A DNA stretch of 5,578 bases from an uncultured Actinomyces sp. GTDB lineage: Bacteria; Actinomycetota; Actinomycetes; Actinomycetales; Actinomycetaceae. Of this stretch, positions 1 to 5,578 are shown in pieces. Under the pieces are notes generated by a model that had not been told where the DNA came from, did no database searches, and saw nothing but the letters and a program-made list of their open reading frames with translations. Location: NCBI GenBank assembly GCA_900556405.1, contig USPB01000132.1, positions 1 through 5,578 of the forward strand, written 5' to 3'. The translations under genes and the position numbers were made by a program. Each line of letters starts with the position of its first letter. Within the stretch, counting starts at the first letter, position 1.

Positions 1-1100
1 GCGACCTCGTCGACGACGGGGCTCAGCGGCGGGATGTACCACACCATCGGCATGGTCCGGTACTCGGGGTGCAGCGGCAGGGCCACCTCGTAGGTCTCGA
101 TGAGGTCCCAGATGGGCGAGTCCTGGGCGGCGGTGATCCAGCTGGCGGGGATGCCCTCGTCGCGGGCGGCGCTGATGACCTCCGGGTCGCGGGGGTCCAG
201 AAGAATCTCGCGCTGGGCCGCATACAGATCCTGCGGGTCCGGGGTGGCGGCCGCCTGGGAGACGCGATCGGCGTCGTAGAGCAGGACGCCGAGGTAGCGC
301 AGCCGTCCCACGCAGGTCTCAGAGCACACGGTCGGCTGGCCGATCTCCAGGCGCGGGTAGCACAGGGTGCACTTCTCGGCCTTGCCGGTGGCGTGGTTGA
401 AGTAGACCTTCTTGTAGGGGCAGGCGGACACGCACATGCGCCAGCCGCGGCACTGATCCTGGTCGACCAGGACGATGCCATCCTCGGAGCGCTTGTACAT
501 CGCGCCCGAGGGGCACGCCGACACACAGGTCGGGTTCAGGCAGTGCTCGCAGATGCGAGGCAGGTAGAACATGTACGCGTCCTCGATGGTCTTGGCGACC
601 TGGAGGTTCATCTGGTGCAGGACCGGGTCCTGATCCAGGGTCTCCATGGAGCCGCCCAGGTCATCGTCCCAGTTCGGGCCCCACTCGGGCTTGTCGATGT
701 GCTCGCCCGTGATCGTGGACTTCGCGCGGGCCGTCGGGATCGCACGGGAGTTCGCGGGTGCCTGGAGCAGCTTGTCGTACTCGTAGGTCCACGGCTCGTA
801 GTAGTCCTTCATGGTCGGCTGCGTCGGGTTCGCGAAGATCTTCGCGAGCGAGGCGACGCGTCCGCCCTGACGGGGAACGAGGCGGCCCGTGGCGGTACGC
901 TTCCAGCCGCCCTTCCACTTCTTCTGGTCCTCCCAGCCGCGGGGGTAGCCCACGCCGGGACGGGTTTCGACGTTGTTGAACCAGATGTACTCGGTGCCCT
1001 CACGGTTCGTCCACACCTGCTTACAGGTGACGGAACAGGTGTGGCAGCCGATGCACTTGTCGAGGTTCATCACCATCGCGATCTGAGCCATGACCTTCAT
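1..1100 (-). CDS. narH: Respiratory nitrate reductase beta subunit NarH, 3' end cut by window edge
   Basis: NarH is the four-cluster iron-sulfur subunit of membrane-bound nitrate reductase; it passes electrons from NarI haem to NarG on the cytoplasmic face. The open frame runs from ATG at 1100-1098 off the window edge, giving residues 1-366; E. coli NarH has about 512, so the C-terminal part is missing. All sixteen expected ligand positions are seen: Cys16, 19, 22, 26; Cys184, 187, 192, 196; Cys217, Trp220, Cys223, Cys227; Cys244, 247, 259, 263. This is the same register as the E. coli protein as I recall it. Trp220 in the C-R-G-W-R-M-C motif replaces a cysteine, which is the family hallmark of the one [3Fe-4S] centre beside three [4Fe-4S] centres. 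Conserved text such as LPLHPEYRTMPMVWYIPPLS lies near the visible end. The first ATG is chosen over Met4 because of the strong Shine-Dalgarno 8 bases upstream and the matching cysteine register. The gene overlaps narG by one base. No frameshift or stop was seen. Confidence 0.97.
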   Translation of the reverse strand, partial: MKVMAQIAMVMNLDKCIGCHTCSVTCKQVWTNREGTEYIWFNNVETRPGVGYPRGWEDQKKWKGGWKRTATGRLVPRQGGRVASLAKIFANPTQPTMKDYYEPWTYEYDKLLQAPANSRAIPTARAKSTITGEHIDKPEWGPNWDDDLGGSMETLDQDPVLHQMNLQVAKTIEDAYMFYLPRICEHCLNPTCVSACPSGAMYKRSEDGIVLVDQDQCRGWRMCVSACPYKKVYFNHATGKAEKCTLCYPRLEIGQPTVCSETCVGRLRYLGVLLYDADRVSQAAATPDPQDLYAAQREILLDPRDPEVISAARDEGIPASWITAAQDSPIWDLIETYEVALPLHPEYRTMPMVWYIPPLSPVVDEV

Positions 1101-1102
1101 CA
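1098..1102 (-). other. narG stop / narH start overlap (TGATG)
   Basis: The narG stop TGA (1102-1100) and the narH start ATG (1100-1098) share the A at 1100. Such a one-base overlap permits termination-reinitiation and is usual for subunits made in fixed ratio; coupling itself is inferred. Confidence 0.9.
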
Positions 1103-4100
1103 GAACTGCACCTCCTGGGAGCGGCGGCGGATAACCGTGACCTCGTCGCGGTTATTGCCGGTGGGACCGTAGTAGTTGAACGCGTAGGCGAACTGCGCGT
1201 AGCCGCCGGCCAGGTGGGTCGGCTTAATAAAGATTCGTGTCAGCGAGTTGTGCGTACCGCCGCGCTTGCCGGATTCCTCGTTCAGCGGGGTGTTGATCTG
1301 GCGATCCTGGGCGTGGTGCATGAACACCGTGCCCTCCGGGATGCGGTGGGAGACAACGGCGCGAGCCGACACGGTACCGTTACGGTTCTTCGCCTCGATC
1401 CACTCGTTGTCGCGCACACCGATCTTCTCAGCGTCCTGGGGGCTCATCCACACCGTCTGACCACCACGACCCAGCGTCAGCATGTACGGGTTGTCGTAGT
1501 ACTGGGAGTGAATGGCCCACTTGTTGTGGATCGTCAGGTAGCGCACCGCGACCTCGGCCTGACCCGGCTGACCGGGACGGTGGTCGCCGACGGGACGCTC
1601 ACCGTAGATGTGCGCCAGGTCGAGCGGCGGACGGAAGATCGGCAGGGCCTCTCCCATGTCCATCATCCAGTCGTGGTCGACGTAGAACTGCGGGCGGCCC
1701 GTGAGCGTATGCCACGGCTTGCGGCACTCGACGTTCTGCACGAAGGCGCTGTAGCGGCGGCCGCCGTGCTCGGAGCCCGACCACTCGGGGCTGGTGATGA
1801 CGGACCGCGGCTGCAGGACGGTGTCCTGGTAGGTGATCTTCTTTTCCTCGTCACCCTCAGCCAGGAACGCCATCTCGTTGCCGACGCGCTTTTCCAGCGT
1901 GCGGAAGCCCTGAACAGCCAGCGAGCCGTTCGTGGTGCCCGAGAAGCGCAGCGCCATGTTCGCCGCCTTGATCGCGGTGTCGCACAGGGGCGCACCCTCG
2001 CCGGCGTTGCCGTCCATGGGGGCGCGGCCGTTGAGGTCGCCGAGCTCCTCGAAAGCCTCCTGGACGTTGAACGCAACGCCCTTGGCGGCCAGGCCAGCCT
2101 TTTCCAGGAGCGGACCCATGCGGTCGAACTTGTAGCCGACCTGCGTGTAGTCGCGCTCGATCGGAACCAGCTTCGGCATGGTCTTGCCCGGCGTCCACGT
2201 CTGCTCGGGGACGACGCCGCTCGCCATTGTCATGGCGTCCGGGGAGTCGTGACCCAGCGGGACGGCGACGACGTCCGTCTGCGTCCCGAGGTGGTCGGCG
2301 GCCATGCGTCCCACGAGGTGTGCCAGCGTCTGGAACACCTCGAAGTCGGTGCGCGCCTCCCACGGCGGGTTCACGGCCTCGTCGAAGCAGTGCATGAAGG
2401 GGTGCATGTCCGTGGAGGACAGGTCGTGCTTCTCGTACCACGTGGCGGCCGGCAGCACGACGTCGGAGTGCAGCGTCGTCGAGGTGTTACGGAAGTCCGC
2501 GACCCACATGAGGTCGAGCTTGCCGGGGTGAGCGTCACGCCAGTTGACGGTCGCGGGACGGGAACCCTCTTCCAGCTCCTGCGCATTGACCTCGTTGCCG
2601 GTCCCCAGCATGTGGCGCAGGAAGAACTCGGTGCCCTTCGCGGACGAGCCGAGCAGGTTCGTACGCCAGTTCGCGAGAATCTTCGGGACGTTGTGGTGGG
2701 CGTCCGGGTCCTCGATCGCGAACTGGAGGCGGCCCTCACGCAGCTCCTGGGACACGTACTGCGCCGGAGCCATGCCGGCCTCGGCAGCCTCGCGACCCAG
2801 CTGGGTCGAACCCTTGGAGAACGTCGGGTAGCAGGGCATCCAGCCGCGCTGAACCGACTCGACGAGCGTGTCGACCAGCTGCTTGCCGTCCAGGTGCGAG
2901 GACTTGATCGGGTTCGCCATCGCCGAGGCCGGGGCCCCGTCGTAGCGCCACTGGTCGGTGGTCATGTAGTACCAGCCGGTGGAGATCATCTGACGCGGCG
3001 GGCGCGCCCAGTCCAGGGCGAAGGTGAAGGAGCCCCAGCCCATGATCGGGCGGACCTTCTCCTGACCCACGTAGTGAGCCCAGCCGCCGCCGTTGCGGCC
3101 CTGGGTGCCACACATTTCCGTGAGCGCCAGGAACGTCCGGTACATCTGGTCGGAGTGGTAGTAGTGGTTCGTGCCGGCGCCCATGAGGATCATGGAACGG
3201 CCCTTGGTTTCGACCGCGTTCTGCGCGAACTCGCGACCGATCTTGATGGCGGCTCCGGCGGGAACCGAGGTGAACTCCTCCTGCCACGCGGGGGTGCCCG
3301 GCGTGGAGGCGTCCATGTAGTCGGTGGGCCACCGGCCCGGCAGGCCCTCGCGCTCAACCGCGTAGTGGGCCAGCATGATGTCGAACACGGTCGTCACGAG
3401 GCGGCCGTTGACGCGGCGCGCGGGCACGCCACGCAGGACGTAGCCGCCACCGACCGAAGCCTGACCGGAGGCCGCCGGCAGGTCGAAGCGCGGCAGGGCG
3501 ATCTCGACGCCCTCCCACTCGTTCGTGTCCATGATGGACAGGACCGGCTCGACGCCGTCGAGGTTGAGGTTCCAGTGGCCAGCGCCCTCCTCGCCGAAGC
3601 GATCGGCGAGCGTGCCGCCCGGGTCCTTGACCGTGCCGTCGGCCTCGATGACGAGGGAACGGAACTGGTTGTTCTCGGTGCGCTCAGTTGTGCCTGCGGG
3701 CATCTTGGCGGCCGTCAGGAACTTGCCGGGGACCAGTGTCGTCGGGGCGATGCCCTCGTGGGCGCCCTCGCCAACCTCGTTGATCTCCACCAGGAACGGG
3801 GCGTCGGTGTAGCGCTTCATGTAGTCCAGGAACATGGGCTCGCGCTTGCCGACGTGGAATTCCTTGAGGATGACGTGGCCCATGGCCTGGGCCAGGGCGC
3901 CGTCCGTGCCGGGCTGGACGCGCAACCAGTCGTCCGCGAACTTCGTGTTGTCCGCGAAGTCCGGGGACACGACGATGACCTTCTGGCCGTGGTAGCGGGC
4001 CTCGGCCATGAAGTGAGCATCGGGGGTACGGGTCAGCGGCAGGTTCGTGCCCCACATGATGAGGTACTGCGAGTTGAACCAGTCGCCGGCCTCGGGCACG

Positions 4101-4870
4101 TCGGTCTGGTCGCCGAAGACCTGCGGGGAGGCCGGCGGGAGGTCCGCGTACCAGTCGTAGAAGGACAGCATGGTCGCGCCGATGAGCTCGTGGAAGCGAG
4201 CGCCCGCGCCGTAGGAGATCATCGACATAGCGGGGATGACCGAGAAGCCGGCGATGCGGTCGGGACCGTACTGCTTGATCGTGTGCACGTAGGCGGCGGC
4301 GACGATCTCCATCGCCTCTTCCCAGGACACGCGGACCATGCCGCCGCGGCCGCGCTGCGACTTGTAGGCGCGCGCCTTCTCCGGGTCCTCAACGACAGCG
4401 GCCCACGCGTCGACCGGGTCGCCGAGGCGCTTCTTGGCCTCGCGGAACATGTCGAGGAGGACGCCGCGCACGTAGGGGTACTTGATACGGGTCGGCGAGT
4501 ATTCGTACCACGAGAACGCCGCACCACGCGGGCAGCCGCGGGGCTCGTACTCGGGCATGTCAGCGCCGGTCGACGGGTAGTCAGTCTGCTGGGTTTCCCA
4601 GGTGATGACGCCGTCCTTGACGTAGATCTTCCACGAGCACGAGCCCGTGCAGTTCACGCCATGGGTGGAGCGCACGATCTTGTCGTAGCTCCAGCGATCG
4701 CGGTAGAAGGAGTCGCCTTCGCGGCCGCCGTCGAGGAAGAGCTGGCGCGCGTCGGCGGACGCCTTGCCGCGACGCAGCCACGAGCCGAGCGCGAACAGGG
4801 TCGCGCCGGTCGCGGGCTTGACCTCACCGCCGTAGGTCGGGAAGGTCATATCGGATTCGAGATTCGTCAT
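1100..4870 (-). CDS. narG: Respiratory nitrate reductase alpha subunit NarG, complete
   Basis: NarG is the catalytic subunit of the NarGHI complex: it reduces nitrate to nitrite at a molybdenum bis-MGD cofactor on the cytoplasmic side of the membrane, using quinol-derived electrons delivered through NarH. The 1256 residues match the family length (E. coli about 1247). The FS0 iron-sulfur motif is present as His70, Cys74, Cys78 and Cys113, with histidine as the unusual first ligand typical of NarG. Asp239 in FYDWYADLPPASPQ is the expected molybdenum-ligand aspartate (Asp222 in E. coli). Cofactor-domain blocks follow at about 563-605 (GAGTNHYYHSDQMY, then GRNGGGWAHYVGQEK) and about 795-825 (SDVVLPAATWYEKHDLSSTD). 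The C-terminal molybdopterin-dinucleotide-binding domain spans about 1100-1250 (HNKWAIHSQYYDN starts at 1115). No twin-arginine signal peptide is apparent. The first ATG is supported by AGGAG six bases upstream; Met8 (codon 4849-4847) is a weaker alternative. The gene sits 69 bases after narK and overlaps narH by one base. The C-terminus stops soon after the RRRSQEV block, as in actinobacterial homologues, and lacks the longer tail of E. coli NarG. Confidence 0.99.
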   Translation of the reverse strand: MTNLESDMTFPTYGGEVKPATGATLFALGSWLRRGKASADARQLFLDGGREGDSFYRDRWSYDKIVRSTHGVNCTGSCSWKIYVKDGVITWETQQTDYPSTGADMPEYEPRGCPRGAAFSWYEYSPTRIKYPYVRGVLLDMFREAKKRLGDPVDAWAAVVEDPEKARAYKSQRGRGGMVRVSWEEAMEIVAAAYVHTIKQYGPDRIAGFSVIPAMSMISYGAGARFHELIGATMLSFYDWYADLPPASPQVFGDQTDVPEAGDWFNSQYLIMWGTNLPLTRTPDAHFMAEARYHGQKVIVVSPDFADNTKFADDWLRVQPGTDGALAQAMGHVILKEFHVGKREPMFLDYMKRYTDAPFLVEINEVGEGAHEGIAPTTLVPGKFLTAAKMPAGTTERTENNQFRSLVIEADGTVKDPGGTLADRFGEEGAGHWNLNLDGVEPVLSIMDTNEWEGVEIALPRFDLPAASGQASVGGGYVLRGVPARRVNGRLVTTVFDIMLAHYAVEREGLPGRWPTDYMDASTPGTPAWQEEFTSVPAGAAIKIGREFAQNAVETKGRSMILMGAGTNHYYHSDQMYRTFLALTEMCGTQGRNGGGWAHYVGQEKVRPIMGWGSFTFALDWARPPRQMISTGWYYMTTDQWRYDGAPASAMANPIKSSHLDGKQLVDTLVESVQRGWMPCYPTFSKGSTQLGREAAEAGMAPAQYVSQELREGRLQFAIEDPDAHHNVPKILANWRTNLLGSSAKGTEFFLRHMLGTGNEVNAQELEEGSRPATVNWRDAHPGKLDLMWVADFRNTSTTLHSDVVLPAATWYEKHDLSSTDMHPFMHCFDEAVNPPWEARTDFEVFQTLAHLVGRMAADHLGTQTDVVAVPLGHDSPDAMTMASGVVPEQTWTPGKTMPKLVPIERDYTQVGYKFDRMGPLLEKAGLAAKGVAFNVQEAFEELGDLNGRAPMDGNAGEGAPLCDTAIKAANMALRFSGTTNGSLAVQGFRTLEKRVGNEMAFLAEGDEEKKITYQDTVLQPRSVITSPEWSGSEHGGRRYSAFVQNVECRKPWHTLTGRPQFYVDHDWMMDMGEALPIFRPPLDLAHIYGERPVGDHRPGQPGQAEVAVRYLTIHNKWAIHSQYYDNPYMLTLGRGGQTVWMSPQDAEKIGVRDNEWIEAKNRNGTVSARAVVSHRIPEGTVFMHHAQDRQINTPLNEESGKRGGTHNSLTRIFIKPTHLAGGYAQFAYAFNYYGPTGNNRDEVTVIRRRSQEVQF
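1109..1116 (-). promoter_or_regulatory. Strong Shine-Dalgarno of narH inside the narG 3' end
   Basis: The minus strand reads AGGAGGTG, an eight-base match to the consensus anti-Shine-Dalgarno end of 16S rRNA, eight bases before the narH ATG at 1100. It lies within the final NarG codons (encoding Q-E-V). It fixes the narH start at the first methionine; Met4 would be 17 bases away. Confidence 0.88.
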
Positions 4871-4876
4871 GGGGTG

Positions 4877-4881
4877 CTCCT
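4877..4881 (-). promoter_or_regulatory. Ribosome binding site of narG
   Basis: On the minus strand AGGAG is followed by six bases (CACCCC) and then ATG at 4870. This spacing supports the first methionine as the narG start rather than Met8, which would lie 27 bases from the motif. Confidence 0.85.
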
Positions 4882-4915
4882 AAGAGTCGAGTGACGAGGC
4901 AGTGGCAGGTCCGTT

Positions 4916-4933
4916 CGGCACCGCGCAGTGCCG
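4916..4933 (-). other. Small hairpin in the narK-narG spacer
   Basis: Six bases after the narK stop, the minus strand reads CGGCAC, a six-base loop TGCGCG, then GTGCCG: a perfect 6 bp stem that can gain one T-G pair at the loop. No T-run follows (next bases AACGGACC), so it does not look like a complete intrinsic terminator. The rest of the 69-base spacer (4871-4939) shows the narG ribosome binding site. I see no convincing -10/-35 pair and no FNR-like TTGAT-N4-ATCAA site. The simplest reading is a continuous narK-narG transcript with a possible mRNA-processing or stability element between the genes. Confidence 0.5.
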
Positions 4934-4939
4934 GATGGA

Positions 4940-5578
4940 TCAGCCGGGGAACGGGGCGTTCTTGCGCGCGTACATGACCCAGCACAGGACCGAGCACAGG
5001 GCGCAGAAGATGGCGCATCCCAGGAAGAAGGCCCATGCACCGCCGGTGCCGACCGCGGAGAGGGCGACGCCGACGAGGAAGGGACCGAGGGATGCGATGG
5101 CGGAGGTGAAGCCGATGGCGCCGCCAGCCTGGCGGGCCGGCATGATCATCGGCATCTGCTTGAAGGTACCGGCGTTACCGAAGCCGGAGAACAGGAACAT
5201 GGTGAGCATGAGCGCCATGAAGATGTAGAAGTCGGTCCAACCGGTGGGGTTGGTCAGCACCCAGGCGACACCGCCCAGGGTGATGGCCATGCCGACGCCG
5301 GAGATGAAGGTCCAGATGGCGCCGCCCATGCGGTCGCAGAAGATGCCCCAGGACATGCGGATGACCGAGCCGATGAGGGGGCCAAGGAAGGCGAAGGTTG
5401 CGCCCTTGACGCCCAGCTCGAGGGGGGAGGAAGCGCCGAACTGGTTGTTGATGAGCAGGCCGAAGACGGCGGAGAAACCGGAGAACAGGCCGAAGGTCAT
5501 GACGTAGAGGATGGTCATGTACCAGGTGTTGGGGTTGGAGAAGATGTCCAGCTGCTGCTTGATGTTGGCCTTGACGGG
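4940..5578 (-). CDS. narK: NarK-type nitrate/nitrite transporter (MFS), C-terminal half only
   Basis: This is the 3' end of a major facilitator transporter gene. The frame is open to the window edge and gives 212 residues, the first visible being PVKANIKQQLDIF; the ATG at 5518-5516 is an internal methionine, not the start. Six hydrophobic segments can be read, matching helices 7-12 of a 12-helix MFS protein: about residues 20-45, 60-78, 87-108, 117-148, 151-173 and 180-204 of the visible part. Arg74 in the second of these (SVIRMSWGIFCDRMGG) is where NarK-family proteins carry the substrate-binding arginine of helix 8 (Arg305 in E. coli). The fourth holds SGFGNAGTFKQMPMI, and the fifth holds GFTSAIASLGPF, a variant of the second nitrate-signature motif. 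It probably exchanges or imports nitrate and exports nitrite across the cytoplasmic membrane, feeding the NarG encoded next. Position directly upstream of narG in the same orientation supports the call. The direction of transport and subfamily (NarK1 or NarK2 type) cannot be decided from half the protein. Confidence 0.92.
   Translation of the reverse strand, partial: PVKANIKQQLDIFSNPNTWYMTILYVMTFGLFSGFSAVFGLLINNQFGASSPLELGVKGATFAFLGPLIGSVIRMSWGIFCDRMGGAIWTFISGVGMAITLGGVAWVLTNPTGWTDFYIFMALMLTMFLFSGFGNAGTFKQMPMIMPARQAGGAIGFTSAIASLGPFLVGVALSAVGTGGAWAFFLGCAIFCALCSVLCWVMYARKNAPFPG

Noticed and set aside
23..526. Minus-strand open frames in other registers inside narH and narG, for example 23-526, 1857-2441 and 2736-3332.
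   Set aside because: They are rich in R, P, A, S or G with no family resemblance, and overlap strongly conserved coding sequence in the true frame. They are GC-rich frame shadows.
69..1172. A 367-codon plus-strand open frame antisense to narH and the narG end.
   Set aside because: It is codon-register antisense to narH, explained by the same lack of TTA/CTA/TCA codons; narH itself is unmistakable from its full cysteine set.
1214..4894. A 1226-codon open frame on the plus strand, antisense to almost all of narG.
   Set aside because: It is in exact codon register with narG, so its stop codons would need TTA, CTA or TCA codons in narG, which are rare in this GC-biased gene. Its translation shows no recognisable domain and is rich in V, R, L, A and H, as expected of a codon-bias shadow.
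4871..4939. A separate narG promoter or FNR-type operator in the spacer.
   Set aside because: No TTGAT-N4-ATCAA palindrome and no plausible -10/-35 pair could be found in the 69 bases.
4824..5036. A 70-codon minus-strand open frame spanning the narK end, the spacer and the narG start.
   Set aside because: It is out of frame with both genes, overlaps both, and has a composition typical of a shadow; the spacer is accounted for by the hairpin and the narG ribosome binding site.
5516..5518. ATG at 5518 as the start of a 192-residue protein.
   Set aside because: The frame stays open upstream to the window edge with NarK-like sequence (QQLDIFSNPNTWY), so this is an internal methionine at the start of helix 7.

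Overview
The window is a segment of a respiratory nitrate reductase operon, read entirely from the minus strand. In transcription order (right to left) it holds the 3' part of narK (nitrate/nitrite transporter of the major facilitator superfamily), the complete narG (catalytic molybdenum subunit, 1256 residues) and the 5' part of narH (iron-sulfur electron-transfer subunit, first 366 residues). narJ and narI, which normally follow narH, would lie beyond position 1, and the narK start and any main promoter lie beyond position 5578.

The DNA is GC-rich, with strong G/C preference at third codon positions. The NarG C-terminus (ending R-R-R-S-Q-E-V-Q-F) and its long conserved blocks resemble mycobacterial and other actinobacterial NarG proteins as I remember them. 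This points to a high-GC Gram-positive bacterium (Actinomycetota). A facultative anaerobe of the Actinomyces/Schaalia type would fit, but the genus cannot be fixed from this sequence alone.

Layout: 5578-4940 narK (C-terminal six-helix half); 4939-4871 a 69-base spacer with a small hairpin and the narG ribosome binding site; 4870-1100 narG; a one-base TGATG stop/start overlap at 1102-1098; 1100-1 narH. No gene-free stretch exceeds 300 bases, and I see no RNA gene, mobile element, CRISPR array or long repeat.

The genes work together. NarK moves nitrate in and/or nitrite out. NarG reduces nitrate to nitrite at a Mo-bis-MGD centre on the cytoplasmic side. NarH relays electrons to NarG from the quinol-oxidising cytochrome b subunit NarI, which is not in view. 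All the ligand residues I could check in NarG and NarH are present, so the enzyme looks functional. This is an ordinary, well-conserved respiratory locus. I found no sign of an undescribed system; the findings below are small local points.
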